Shown one piece after another: positions 29,438-39,925 of a DNA stretch of 64,000 nt. The notes beneath the pieces are model-generated. The model did no database searches. It saw nothing but the letters and a program-made list of their open reading frames with translations, and had not been told where the DNA came from. The DNA is from Desulfosporosinus sp. GTDB taxonomy: Bacteria > Bacillota > Desulfitobacteriia > Desulfitobacteriales > Desulfitobacteriaceae. The stretch is from assembly GCA_031292075.1 (NCBI GenBank), contig JARLHW010000075.1, positions 22,876 through 86,875 on the forward strand, given 5' to 3'. Numbering within the stretch: position 1 is the first letter of the stretch; every line of letters starts with the position of its first letter. A program made the position numbers and the translations under genes.

Positions 29438-29860
29438 ATGACAAATGAAATTACTGAAAAAGCTGGGTTTTTGGCTGATGCTATTGCCCGATGCACGGAG
29501 CTTGCAGAACTACGCAGCGCGGAAGATGCGATGGCCGCTGACGAGTCGGCCCAACAATTGATTGCAGAATTACAGAAAGCTCAAGAACGGTTTATGAAAA
29601 GTCAACAAGATGGTAGCGAGCCTTCTGAAGCCGATAAAAATTTGGTCGATGAGATTGAAACCAAAGTTGAGGCAAATGCAGCTATTGCCGCTTATATGAG
29701 AGCGCAAGACAATTTCACACAAATGTTGGATAGCGTTAATTCCATTTTAGCAGGGGCTATTGCTGGCTCATCAGAGGGTTGTTCCTGTGGGGATGATGGT
29801 TGTGAAAGTGGCGGGTGTGATGCTGGTGGGTGTGGCAGCGGCGGTTGCGGTTGCGGCTGA
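29438..29860 (+). CDS. YlbF/YmcA family protein with Cys/Gly-rich C-terminal tail
   Basis: Helical YlbF-type body between miaB and mutS; tail CSCGDDGCESGGCDAGGCGSGGCGCG. Confidence 0.8.
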   Translation: MTNEITEKAGFLADAIARCTELAELRSAEDAMAADESAQQLIAELQKAQERFMKSQQDGSEPSEADKNLVDEIETKVEANAAIAAYMRAQDNFTQMLDSVNSILAGAIAGSSEGCSCGDDGCESGGCDAGGCGSGGCGCG

Positions 29861-29890
29861 CGCTAACCTAACAAAGTTTAAAAAAGATAC

Positions 29891-29927
29891 AAAAGGGAAG
29901 GGCTAAATCTATAGCTCTTCCCTTTTA
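29891..29927 (+). terminator. Terminator upstream of mutS
   Basis: aaaagggaagggct...agctcttccctttt. Confidence 0.7.
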
Positions 29928-29954
29928 GGATTTAAAGAAAGTGAGCGTACAGGT

Positions 29955-32501
29955 ATGAGCACCCCGATGATGCTTCAATATCGAGGAATTAAAGCGAAAG
30001 CCCCTGATGCTATTCTTTTTTATCGACTAGGTGATTTTTACGAAATGTTTGGGGAAGATGCAGAATTAGCCGCCCCCATTTTACAAATAGCTTTAACCGG
30101 GCGAGATGCAGGGGAAGGGAATCGAATTGCCATGTGCGGAGTCCCTTATCATGCCTTAGATAATTATTTATCTAAGCTCGTCAAGGCTGGGCATAAAGTC
30201 GCCATTTGCGAACAAGTGGAAGATGCTAAAAATGCTAAAGGAATTGTCAAACGTGATATTATCCGGATTGTTTCGCCCGGAACCCTGACTGAATCCATCT
30301 CGGAGCGTAATAATCATTACTTAGCCAGCGTGTATCATGATGAACACTGGGGGCTTGCTTTTCTCGATCTATCCACCGGTGAATTTACGATTTTTCAAAC
30401 CCCGGAAATCGAAGTTCTCCTCGCCGAACTGTCTCGAATTAACCCGGCTGAACTCTTACTTCCCCCTGAACTTGTGAAAAAACCAAAGCCTTGGATGAGT
30501 TATTATTGTAGCATGCGGGAACAAAAAACGTTTTGTGGTCAGGAGTTGCAGGACCGATTTCTCGGGCAGCTAGATTTGTTCAAAGAATTCCCAGTAGCAA
30601 CCCAGGCAGCTACTGCTTTATGGATCTACTTACTGGAAACAATGCCGGGCGTGGTACCAACGCATATTATCGAAATAAAAACGTTCCGTTCCGAGCACTG
30701 GATGTTTCTTGACCAGTGGACCCGACGCAATCTAGAGCTCACAGAATCCCTCCGCAGTCAAGGGAGAAAAGGAACGCTGCTTTCGGTTCTGGACGTAACT
30801 CAAACCGCTTTTGGCGGCAGGCTTCTAAAGCATTGGATTGATAAACCCTTACTGTCACAGAATGAAATAGAACGACGCCAAAACGCCGTTGAAGAACTGA
30901 CTTCCGATTCATTTCTCCGTCAAGACTTATTTAAACTTCTTTCTGAGGTGTATGATCTCGAACGCCTGATGGGGAAGGTCTCTTATGGGACTGCGAACGC
31001 GAAAGACTTGTTATCTTTGACGCAAACCTTGGCTCTTCTTCCTGAAATACGCACATTCCTTATGTCTAGTTCTGCCGAAACCCTTAAAATCAAGGCCCCT
31101 TATCTTGAGGGTCTCGACCCATTTGTTGCGAAACTGCAAAGTGCACTTCATCCCACCCCACCAATATCTCTGAGAGACGGTAACATCATCAAAGCTGGTT
31201 ATTCCCATGAAGTAGACGAATTGCGCTCCATTTCGACCGGAGGAAAAGAATGGGTTGCCAAGTTGGAGAATGCTGAACGTGAACGATCCGGAATTCGTTC
31301 CTTGAAGATAGGCTATAACAAAGTTTTTGGCTATTATATTGAAATTACCCATGCTAATGCCCATCTTATCCCGGACAACTATCAACGCAAGCAAACCCTG
31401 TCCAATGCCGAACGCTTTATTACACCCGAGTTGAAAGACTACGAACAAAAAATCATGGGAGCTGAGGAAAAGCTTAAAGACTTAGAGTATGAACTTTTTT
31501 TAGCCCTTCGAGAAGAAGTCCGCTCTTATACCAAAGTTATTTTGCAGGTTGCCCAAGTCTTAGCGGAAATTGATGTCTTTGTCAGTTTAGCAGAGGTTGC
31601 TGTTCGTAATCACTATGTTCGTCCTCAGATTACTCAGAGCGGTGAAATCCTTATCCTCGAAGGCCGTCATCCGGTTGTAGAACAAATGCTTGAGCCCGGG
31701 GTGTTCGTTCCCAATGATACTCATATGTCCGAGAGTCACCATTTAGCGCTCATCACAGGTCCCAATATGGCAGGTAAATCAACCTACATGCGTCAAGTCG
31801 CTTTAATTGTCCTCATGGCCCATATTGGATCATTTGTACCTGCTAAGCAGGCTACTATCACTCAGATTGACCGCATCTTTACACGGGTTGGTGCATCGGA
31901 TGATTTAGCGGCCGGTCAAAGTACCTTTATGGTAGAAATGCAAGAAGTCGCTCATATTTTAAAGTATGCCACAAAGAAAAGTTTGATTATTTTAGACGAA
32001 ATAGGACGAGGAACAGCGACGTTTGATGGACTTAGCATCGCCTGGGCTGTTGCCGAGCATCTTGTTAAACATCTTGAGTTCAACCCTAAAACCCTTTTCG
32101 CCACTCATTATCATGAACTGACCCAACTTCAAGACGATTTCCCAGGGCTATTTAACCTTCATGTAGGTGTCAAAGAACGGGGAGAGGAGATCGTTTTTTT
32201 ACACAAAATATTGCTAGGTAAAGCAGATCGTAGTTATGGCATTCAAGTAGCGCGCCTGGCAGGTCTTCCTCAAGAATTGCTGCAACGTGCCAAAGCCTTA
32301 CTTTTGGAATTAGAAGCTTCCGAGCCTGTGCACACTGTGGTTGACACTGCCAAGGCGGTTACTCAAATTTCGCTCTTTGACGTTCCGCAAATCCACCCGC
32401 TTTTGCACGAAATTACCCAACTCTCTCTGGAGGACATGACTGCTCGTCAAGCACTGCAATATCTCTTTGACCTACGTGAGCGCCTTCAATCCGAGGTATG
32501 A
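29955..32501 (+). CDS. mutS: DNA mismatch repair protein MutS
   Basis: TPMMLQYRGIKAKAPDAILFYRLGDFYEMF, TGPNMAGKSTYMRQ, DEIGRGTATFDGLSIAWA. Confidence 0.97.
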   Translation: MSTPMMLQYRGIKAKAPDAILFYRLGDFYEMFGEDAELAAPILQIALTGRDAGEGNRIAMCGVPYHALDNYLSKLVKAGHKVAICEQVEDAKNAKGIVKRDIIRIVSPGTLTESISERNNHYLASVYHDEHWGLAFLDLSTGEFTIFQTPEIEVLLAELSRINPAELLLPPELVKKPKPWMSYYCSMREQKTFCGQELQDRFLGQLDLFKEFPVATQAATALWIYLLETMPGVVPTHIIEIKTFRSEHWMFLDQWTRRNLELTESLRSQGRKGTLLSVLDVTQTAFGGRLLKHWIDKPLLSQNEIERRQNAVEELTSDSFLRQDLFKLLSEVYDLERLMGKVSYGTANAKDLLSLTQTLALLPEIRTFLMSSSAETLKIKAPYLEGLDPFVAKLQSALHPTPPISLRDGNIIKAGYSHEVDELRSISTGGKEWVAKLENAERERSGIRSLKIGYNKVFGYYIEITHANAHLIPDNYQRKQTLSNAERFITPELKDYEQKIMGAEEKLKDLEYELFLALREEVRSYTKVILQVAQVLAEIDVFVSLAEVAVRNHYVRPQITQSGEILILEGRHPVVEQMLEPGVFVPNDTHMSESHHLALITGPNMAGKSTYMRQVALIVLMAHIGSFVPAKQATITQIDRIFTRVGASDDLAAGQSTFMVEMQEVAHILKYATKKSLIILDEIGRGTATFDGLSIAWAVAEHLVKHLEFNPKTLFATHYHELTQLQDDFPGLFNLHVGVKERGEEIVFLHKILLGKADRSYGIQVARLAGLPQELLQRAKALLLELEASEPVHTVVDTAKAVTQISLFDVPQIHPLLHEITQLSLEDMTARQALQYLFDLRERLQSEV

Positions 32502-32503
32502 AC

Positions 32504-32725
32504 TCGAAGCGCGAGGTTCGAGGTCAGAAGGACGAAATCTAATATTCGAGAACTAATGTCATACATGAATCCAGAGTTGATTGATTCGATGTTGAACAGA
32601 GCCCAAAGTCATAGTTCAAGTTCAAGTTCAAGATTAAAACCAAGTTCGTAGTATGTAATATGTTCGAGTTTAAAGATCGAACCTCGAATCTCGAACATAG
32701 AACCTCGATCAAGGGGGGATGTAAA
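32504..32725. repeat. Intergenic region rich in CTCGAA/TTCGAG inverted copies and a (AGTTCA)n microsatellite
   Basis: TATGTTCGAG (32659-32668) / CTCGAACATA (32690-32699); gcgaggttcgagg vs cgaacctcgaatctcgaac; agttcaagttcaagttcaag. Confidence 0.6.
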
Positions 32726-34408
32726 ATGTCTAATCGAGTAGGTATCGATGTGGGAGGGACCTATACTGATGCAGCGTTTATTCATGATGGACACATTCAA
32801 CATACAGCAAAGGTTCTCACCCAGTCTGAAAATATAGTAGAAACCCTATTGAATGCCTTTGATACGTTGAAAATTGATGATGAGCAGGCGATAGACCAGA
32901 TTACAGTCAGTACCACACTTGTTACCAATGCCATTCTCCAAAATCGAATTTCCCCGGTTGATTTACTTTTATTTTCTGGAAATGGGATGAGAGCCGATGC
33001 GCTTATGTGGCCAGTGAGCTATCATGAGCTTTCTGGAGAAATCGATTTTAGAGGCCGAGAAATCGAGCCTCCCGACCAGAGAGAATGGGCGAAACTCAAG
33101 TCTTATGATCTGCATGAGTCGAGTCTGAGTGAGAATCCTGCCCATGTAGCTATCGTCGGAAAGTTCTCTCACAGGAACAAGCTCCATGAGGAACAACTAG
33201 CGGGCTATCTCAGGCAAAGTTATCCCTCTTTAAAGATTGCCATGGGGCATGAGTGGGGGCAAGCTAATTTTTATCGACGAGGCTTGAGCACATATCTCAA
33301 TTTAGGTGTTTCGGATTTATATCATCAATTTGCTCGGCAATTGCAAACAGCCGTAAGCGCCCGAAAAATTAATGTTCCAATTTCGATCTTAAAGGCAGAT
33401 GGCGGGAATTTACCTCTCGCTAAGCTTCGCCCCCTTGATTCCATATACTCTGGACCAGCTGCCAGTGTCCTGGGCGCTTTGACTCAAAATGAAACAACTA
33501 CTTCTTCAATCATCGTGGATATTGGCGGAACAACGACCGATATGGGCCTTATTCTATCGGGTGCCCCGTTGCTCAGTTCCAAAGGAGCCCAAATTGGTTC
33601 GTTTTCAACCCTTGTCCGAACCCTTGCGGTTCGTTCAATTCCGGTGGGAGGGGATTCTGTCCTACGTGCCACAGATCAGGGTTTTATCCTCGAAGCTTAC
33701 CGCCTTGGTCCGGCATATTGTCTGGGCGGAAACGTACCAACGCCAACGGATGCGATGCGTTATCTGGGGTTGATTAGCTATGGAGACGAACAATTGGCGG
33801 AAGAAGGTCTGGCCTCTATTTTGCCGCAAGAACGCCGCACACCACAGTTTCTGCATGAACTCGCGACGGCTGTTATTAATACTATGGTCGACCGAATCGT
33901 AGAAGCCATTGATTCCCTGAAGCGAGAGTGGCAGGAAGAGCCAGCTTATAAAGTTTGGGAGGTTCTCCATCCCCATGAAAATCATACGTTTCACACCTTG
34001 GTCAGCGGAGGAGGCGCTCGAGGAATTACAGCTGCCCTTGGAAAACGCCTCAGGACTCCTGTTCAGCTGGGTTGTTTCTCGGAGATTTCTAATGCCCTTG
34101 GTGCGGCTATGGCCCGATCGACCTTCGATTGCACCCTTCATCTTGACACTTATCTTAAGCAATATGGCGTGGCAGAGACAGGAGAACAGGGGACTTGGAC
34201 AGGATCACTTCGCCCGTATCACGAAGTGGAGGGCTTTCTAGATACTCTTGCTCGGCAGCAAGCTGCCCGCTACGACATTACGATTCAAGATGTGGAAAAA
34301 GAACCCTTTGATTTCTTTCCTATTGTTCAAGGTTATAAGACTGTGGGTCAAATTGTCCGTGGGGCCGTTCATCAGCGACCTGGTGTGATTGGGAGGATTA
34401 TCAGATGA
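32726..34408 (+). CDS. Hydantoinase/oxoprolinase family (HyuA-like) protein
   Basis: RVGIDVGGTYTDAAFI, IVDIGGTTTDMGLI, GGDSVLRA; ATG 32726. Confidence 0.85.
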   Translation: MSNRVGIDVGGTYTDAAFIHDGHIQHTAKVLTQSENIVETLLNAFDTLKIDDEQAIDQITVSTTLVTNAILQNRISPVDLLLFSGNGMRADALMWPVSYHELSGEIDFRGREIEPPDQREWAKLKSYDLHESSLSENPAHVAIVGKFSHRNKLHEEQLAGYLRQSYPSLKIAMGHEWGQANFYRRGLSTYLNLGVSDLYHQFARQLQTAVSARKINVPISILKADGGNLPLAKLRPLDSIYSGPAASVLGALTQNETTTSSIIVDIGGTTTDMGLILSGAPLLSSKGAQIGSFSTLVRTLAVRSIPVGGDSVLRATDQGFILEAYRLGPAYCLGGNVPTPTDAMRYLGLISYGDEQLAEEGLASILPQERRTPQFLHELATAVINTMVDRIVEAIDSLKREWQEEPAYKVWEVLHPHENHTFHTLVSGGGARGITAALGKRLRTPVQLGCFSEISNALGAAMARSTFDCTLHLDTYLKQYGVAETGEQGTWTGSLRPYHEVEGFLDTLARQQAARYDITIQDVEKEPFDFFPIVQGYKTVGQIVRGAVHQRPGVIGRIIR

Positions 34409-35745
34409 AACATACAGGAATTTTGTTTTTCCCTGCCTTTGATTGGTCACTCGGTGACTCCCATCCTGAGCGCGAAGAACGGCTTCTCTATACTCAGGAG
34501 CAGCTGTTTGAAGAGGGAATTCTTGACTTGCCCCAAATCAAACAGTTTTCTCCACGCGTTGCCTCAATTCAGGATGTCTTGCGGTCTCAAGCGTTATTCC
34601 CTAACCCTGACGCGCATCTAGACACCTTAGATGCCCACCTCATTGCCGCAGGGAGTGCTATCTTACTTGGTGCAGCGCGGGTCAGCGGAGAGATTGCCAA
34701 TGGTTTTGTACTGGCACGTCCGCCAGGCCATCATTCTGGAGCAACCGTTTGGGGAAATCGTGGGTTTTGCACGCTGAATAATGAAGCTATTCTTGTGAAC
34801 CATCTGCGGGCTCATTGTGGAATAAAGAAAATCGCTATCGTTGATACTGATGTTCATCACGGAGACGGTACTCAAGATATCTTTTATCATGATCCTAATG
34901 TCCTATTCATATCTCTCCACCAAGATGGGCGCACACTTTATCCCGGAACTGGTTTTGTCAATGAAAAAGGGGGTCCAAACGCTTGGGATCAAACCTTAAA
35001 CATTCCCCTTCCGCCTGGGACCGGAGACGAAGGGTACCACTACGTTCTGGAAAACTGGGTGCTGCCGCGACTCCAGGACTTTGCCCCGGATCTGATCATT
35101 AATTCAGCGGGGCAGGATAATCATTTCACGGACCCGTTAGCCTCGATGAATTTAACGGCGGGTGGTTATGGACGGATTACCGAACTTCTTCAACCGGATT
35201 TAGCAGTCCTTGAAGGCGGATATTCCATTGAAGGGGCCTTACCTTATGTCAACTTAGCGATTCTCCTGGCGCTCGCCGGAGAAGATTACCGTCATGTCCG
35301 TGAACCACAGAAACTAGGTCGCCCTGTTTTAACTTTAGCATCTCTGAAGCCGTACCTTCAGGAACTTAAAAAACAACACCAAAGCCATAAACCTAACTTT
35401 ACAATTCAGAACAAAGCTTTCTTCCCTAAAGGAAACTGGATTTACCTTCCTCATTCCGTCTATTATGATACGGAAGGGTTCCAAGAAACCCGTCATGATT
35501 ACATCCGGCAATGCAACCATTGCGCTGGGACGGTATATATTGAAAGCCGACGTTCTCCTTTTCCCCAAAAGTCGGTCTTAGTGCGCATCCCGTTCCAAGC
35601 CTGCCCAGAGTGTGAGCAAGCGGGCTATGACCTTTGGGACCATCTTCTGCAGCATAGTGAGGATGCCGCTGGTGGTTTATTGCAGAATCAGCTCCACGAC
35701 AAATTGTCTGTTTGGCAGAGGAAAGAAGGATTGACGCAGTTTTGA
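34405..35745 (+). CDS. Histone deacetylase/AcuC superfamily protein with Cys-rich C-terminal extension
   Basis: RPPGHHSG, NNEAI, IVDTDVHHGDGTQDIFY, NSAGQDNH, EGGYSIEGA; C-terminal CNHC...CPEC. Confidence 0.9.
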   Translation: MKHTGILFFPAFDWSLGDSHPEREERLLYTQEQLFEEGILDLPQIKQFSPRVASIQDVLRSQALFPNPDAHLDTLDAHLIAAGSAILLGAARVSGEIANGFVLARPPGHHSGATVWGNRGFCTLNNEAILVNHLRAHCGIKKIAIVDTDVHHGDGTQDIFYHDPNVLFISLHQDGRTLYPGTGFVNEKGGPNAWDQTLNIPLPPGTGDEGYHYVLENWVLPRLQDFAPDLIINSAGQDNHFTDPLASMNLTAGGYGRITELLQPDLAVLEGGYSIEGALPYVNLAILLALAGEDYRHVREPQKLGRPVLTLASLKPYLQELKKQHQSHKPNFTIQNKAFFPKGNWIYLPHSVYYDTEGFQETRHDYIRQCNHCAGTVYIESRRSPFPQKSVLVRIPFQACPECEQAGYDLWDHLLQHSEDAAGGLLQNQLHDKLSVWQRKEGLTQF

Positions 35746-37730
35746 CATCGGTAATTCATATTCTTGACTCTCACTCCGCAAATCAAATTGCCGCCGGCGA
35801 GGTCGTTGAGCGTCCTGCTTCTGTGGTCAAGGAACTGGTCGAAAACGCCTTAGATGCGGGAGCAAAACACATTGATATTAGCATTGAAGGAAACGGCGTG
35901 CCGTTAATTCGAGTACGAGACGATGGCTGTGGGATTTCAGTTCCGGATTTACCTCTAACCGTTATTCGCCATGCAACTAGTAAAATCAGTCAGATTGAAG
36001 ACCTTGATCATTTACGAACCCTTGGTTTTCGCGGGGAGGCTCTTCCAAGTATCTCCTCGGTATCTCATCTGGAAATTTCCTCGCGTCCTGCCGATGAAGT
36101 TGCTGGATTATGCCTTGTGATTAACGGTGGAGAGAGCGGGGAGTTCAAAGAAGTGGGGTGCCCTGTCGGAACCTCCGTGACGGTTCGTAACCTTTTTTTC
36201 AATACACCCGCTCGCTTAAAATTTCTTAAATCCACGCCGACAGAATTTGGCCAAATCAGCGACATTGTCGGGCGAATCGCGCTTGCTCACCCGGATATCG
36301 CTTTTTCTCTGACCCACCCGCAGCAAGTTGTTTTGCAAACGTCCGGACGCGGAGATTTACGGGAAACAATTGGGGCAATCCTCGGAAATGCTATTGCTCG
36401 AAAGCTTATCCCAATCAACTCCCAGAACGATGCTTGGCAGTTAGAGGGCTATATTAGTCCACCGGATCTGGTCCGATCGTCCAAGCAAGCGCAAACCTTT
36501 ATGATCAACGGGCGAATTGTTCGCTCACCGTTCTTGAGCCGTGCCCTTGAGGAGGGGTATCATACCTTCGTGCCAGTTAAGCTTCACCCAGTCGTAGTCC
36601 TGCATCTGCGTGTCCCTCCCTCAGAATATGATGTGAATGTTCACCCCACAAAAATGGATGTGCGGTTTAAGAATGGGCAGGCTCTAAGTACTTTTATCAG
36701 TCAGGCAGTGTATCAAACTTTGATCAAGAGTAAACCTTTACCTTCCTTTCAAACCAAACCCATATCAACGCCTACACCTAAGTCTGCCGTACCGTTGGAA
36801 AGGGCACCTCTCTTAGCAGTGCCAGACTTTTCGCGGAACTCTAAAGCAACATTGCAAATTCATGAGCTTGCTATTCCCAGCGTCACGGATAGTATTAATA
36901 ATAAACAGACATATCAATCACAAACCTTTGATCAACCAAAATTCTTTAATTCCACTATAGGAAAGGCTAGCAACCTTGAAGGTAAAGTATCCAACGTATC
37001 ATCCCAAAAATCTTCAGAGATCCCAGAAATCTCCGATTCCCAAGATCCAGGTATACAAATTGATTTAGCTCAAGGTAATCTCAATTCCACCAATGTTCCG
37101 GTTGATCAAGATCATATACCGACTCCAGTTGATCCTCAGGCTCAAGACCTTCTAGCCCACTGTTGGCCCTTAGCTCACCTCTTTAATACCTATATATTGG
37201 CTACAGACGGCGAAGTCCTTTTGATGATTGATCAGCATGCTGCTCACGAACGGATTAACTTTGAACGGCTGTTAGTGGAATTTAGAGACCTCGAACAAGC
37301 TAGCCAAACTCTTCTAATCCCTCTACCCATGGAGTTTACACTTCAGGAGGAACAGGTACTCTTGGAACATTTGTGGATTCTAAACGAAATGGGATTTATT
37401 TTGGAACAATTTGGTTCACGGACTTATTTATTACGTGGTGTGCCAGTTCAGACGGGAACGTTGCCAGCGGACAGATTGCTTCGTCAATTCATAGATGAAG
37501 TGTTACAGAAAAATTCGGCGCCCAGTTTTGACAAGCTGTTGGAAGAGTGGATTTATTTGTTAGCTTGCAAAGAATCTATTAAAGCTCAAAATTCACTTTC
37601 TTTGTTGGAAATGGAACAATTGATGGACCAGCTTCGCCAAACTCATAATCCTTATACCTGTCCCCACGGACGCCCCACGATGGTCAGAATGACTCGTTCG
37701 GAGATAGAAAGACGCTTTTATCGTGCCTAG
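35742..37730 (+). CDS. mutL: DNA mismatch repair protein MutL
   Basis: ANQIAAGEVVERPASVVKELVENALDAGA, GFRGEAL; C-terminal QHAAHERI and PYTCPHGRPT; TTG start overlaps upstream stop. Confidence 0.95.
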   Translation: MTSVIHILDSHSANQIAAGEVVERPASVVKELVENALDAGAKHIDISIEGNGVPLIRVRDDGCGISVPDLPLTVIRHATSKISQIEDLDHLRTLGFRGEALPSISSVSHLEISSRPADEVAGLCLVINGGESGEFKEVGCPVGTSVTVRNLFFNTPARLKFLKSTPTEFGQISDIVGRIALAHPDIAFSLTHPQQVVLQTSGRGDLRETIGAILGNAIARKLIPINSQNDAWQLEGYISPPDLVRSSKQAQTFMINGRIVRSPFLSRALEEGYHTFVPVKLHPVVVLHLRVPPSEYDVNVHPTKMDVRFKNGQALSTFISQAVYQTLIKSKPLPSFQTKPISTPTPKSAVPLERAPLLAVPDFSRNSKATLQIHELAIPSVTDSINNKQTYQSQTFDQPKFFNSTIGKASNLEGKVSNVSSQKSSEIPEISDSQDPGIQIDLAQGNLNSTNVPVDQDHIPTPVDPQAQDLLAHCWPLAHLFNTYILATDGEVLLMIDQHAAHERINFERLLVEFRDLEQASQTLLIPLPMEFTLQEEQVLLEHLWILNEMGFILEQFGSRTYLLRGVPVQTGTLPADRLLRQFIDEVLQKNSAPSFDKLLEEWIYLLACKESIKAQNSLSLLEMEQLMDQLRQTHNPYTCPHGRPTMVRMTRSEIERRFYRA

Positions 37731-37881
37731 GTACTTGAAGTTTGTACGCACTGCGACATGGGCATACTACATCATAGGGGCACGACACATCGTGCATGTG
37801 CTGAAACAAATGACTCAATTGATACGACCAAGTTGAAAGGGCACGATGTATCTCGATACGATAAAGAAAATGGGAGGCTTC

Positions 37882-38679
37882 ATGGTTAGAGAAATCCCTA
37901 TCCTTATAAAAACAACTCACTCTGACATAAAACTCCAAGAAAGACTTCAGTGGTTTAGTCAACAACCGGGATGCAGTTGGAGGCTTACACGAAGCGGAGA
38001 AGAGGTAGCAGAACTGATAATTACACGTCAGGGGGTTTTCTTGACTGATGGGAAAGAAAAATTATCCTTTCACCCAAGTATGGCCCTCATTCGACTGATT
38101 AATATCCTGCGTGGAGAGTCTGACCGTTATCTTGAGGCAACTCAATTAAAGGCCGGAGACGTTTTAATCGACGCTACCTTAGGTTTAGGCACGGATGCTC
38201 TGATTGGAGCCTGGGCTGTCGGCGACAAGGGAAGCGTCCTAGCTCTCGAACAATCTCCCATCATAGCCGCACTGGTTCAGGATGGTTTAAACCATTTTAA
38301 GGAGATCATTCCCAACGCTAAAAATGAAGAGAAACAGGATTCTTGGTTTGCTTTGGGACAAGCTGCACGGCAAATTAAAGTTCACTGGAGAGAACACCGT
38401 GAATTTTTCAGCAGTATTCCCTCCCGTTCAGTCGATGTTGTTTACTTTGATCCTATGTTTCGTCGGACACGTAAGCAGTCCGACTCAATCCAGCCCCTAC
38501 ATCAATGGTCAGACCATAGTCCTCTTGATCAGGAGGCAGTTTTAGAAGCTTGTCGAATTGCGCGGCACCGGGTTGTGCTGAAGGAACGAAAAAACAGTAA
38601 TGAGTTCCGACGTCTTGGGTTTGAGATACTACTCGGAGGCCGCTACAGTCCCGTTGATTATGGCATTATTATTGTTTAA
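37882..38679 (+). CDS. Class I SAM-dependent methyltransferase (RsmJ-like, uncertain)
   Basis: VLIDATLGLGTDALIGAW, DVVYFDPMFRR; ATG 37882 after gggagg. Confidence 0.75.
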   Translation: MVREIPILIKTTHSDIKLQERLQWFSQQPGCSWRLTRSGEEVAELIITRQGVFLTDGKEKLSFHPSMALIRLINILRGESDRYLEATQLKAGDVLIDATLGLGTDALIGAWAVGDKGSVLALEQSPIIAALVQDGLNHFKEIIPNAKNEEKQDSWFALGQAARQIKVHWREHREFFSSIPSRSVDVVYFDPMFRRTRKQSDSIQPLHQWSDHSPLDQEAVLEACRIARHRVVLKERKNSNEFRRLGFEILLGGRYSPVDYGIIIV

Positions 38680-38693
38680 GGGGGGATGGTTTG

Positions 38694-39635
38694 GTGTATC
38701 CATTGATAATAATTATCGGCCCGACAGGGGTCGGTAAGTCTTCTCTTGGCTTAGCGCTGGCACAGAAAATTGGCGGAGAAATCATTTCTGGAGATTCTGT
38801 TCAAGTGTATCAGAAACTTGATATTGGTTCAGCCAAACCCTCACCTGCAGAACTCCACCTCGTTCCACATCACCTTATTGATTACTTAGATCCCTCAGAG
38901 CCCTTTACTGCAGCCCAGTTTAAGCTCTTAGCCACTTCCCTGATTGAAGAGATTAGGGGTCGTGGTCATGTTCCGATTGTGGTGGGGGGAACTGGACTAT
39001 ATATTCGTTCCTTGCTCGATCCCTATGACTTCTCACAACATGGCTCTGAGGAAATCCGCTCCAAATGGAAAGAATTCGCCGTCTCATTCGGGAACTCGGA
39101 GTTGCATAACGTGCTGAGAGAACGTGATCCTCAAACAGCAGATCAGCTGCACCCCAACGATGTTCTGCGAATTATTCGAGCCCTTGAAGTTTTAGAATTA
39201 ACCGGTCAAACCCTGTCCAGCCAACGGCAATTTCAGGATGATGAATACCAGCCGCTGGACGCATCGGTCGTCTATATAGGGCTAACTGCTCCACGCGACG
39301 TAATTTACGAACGAATTAATCAACGCTGTGTCGCGATGCTGTCTCAGGGTTTACTTGAAGAAACTTTAACTCTTTTAAGTCTTGGCTATGCCCGAACCTT
39401 AAAACCGTTACAAAGTATTGGTTATCGCCACGCACTTTGGTATCTACAGGGGCTCGTGACGCAACCGGAAATGCTCCGTATCCTGCAACGAGATACTCGC
39501 CATTTTGCCAAACGCCAATTGACTTGGTTCCGTCGTGATCCACGGATTAGTTGGTACGATATAACGAACGAAGCGAACCTTATTCTCGAGTCTATCATCC
39601 AGACTTGCGGAGCCTGTCAAACTCGTGTAGAATAG
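38694..39635 (+). CDS. miaA: tRNA dimethylallyltransferase MiaA
   Basis: [44 protein letters not shown]; start 38691 or 38694. Confidence 0.95.
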   Translation: MYPLIIIIGPTGVGKSSLGLALAQKIGGEIISGDSVQVYQKLDIGSAKPSPAELHLVPHHLIDYLDPSEPFTAAQFKLLATSLIEEIRGRGHVPIVVGGTGLYIRSLLDPYDFSQHGSEEIRSKWKEFAVSFGNSELHNVLRERDPQTADQLHPNDVLRIIRALEVLELTGQTLSSQRQFQDDEYQPLDASVVYIGLTAPRDVIYERINQRCVAMLSQGLLEETLTLLSLGYARTLKPLQSIGYRHALWYLQGLVTQPEMLRILQRDTRHFAKRQLTWFRRDPRISWYDITNEANLILESIIQTCGACQTRVE

Positions 39636-39670
39636 GTAACGTAGAAATATCAGGTGATGGAGGTAAATAT

Positions 39671-39925
39671 ATGAACAAATCGCCCATCAATTTACAAGAT
39701 ACCTTTTTAAATCAGGTACGTAAGGAAAACCTTCCGGTGACCATATATTTGGTTAACGGGTTTCAACTTAAGGGACTTATCAAAGGATTTGATAACTTCA
39801 CGGTTGTTATCGAGTTTGAAGGTAGACAACAGATGGTCTATAAACATGCGATTTCGACAGTTATGCCAATTCGTCCGATTAACTTAGCCGCTGCGTGTGC
39901 AGAATCTAATACAAGTACTCAATAA
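39671..39925 (+). CDS. hfq: RNA chaperone Hfq
   Basis: [43 protein letters not shown]...YKHAIST; follows miaA. Confidence 0.96.
   Translation: MNKSPINLQDTFLNQVRKENLPVTIYLVNGFQLKGLIKGFDNFTVVIEFEGRQQMVYKHAISTVMPIRPINLAAACAESNTSTQ

Noticed and set aside
31011-31448. 145-aa minus-strand ORF inside mutS
   Set aside because: Antisense shadow of mutS.
32609-32803. Minus-strand ORF ending LELELEL
   Set aside because: Produced by the (AGTTCA)n microsatellite.
33662-34162. 166-aa minus-strand ORF in the hydantoinase-like gene
   Set aside because: Antisense to a conserved ORF with ASKHA-type motifs.
37684-37965. 93-aa minus-strand ORF over the mutL 3' end and spacer
   Set aside because: Overlaps mutL and the methyltransferase start; likely spurious.
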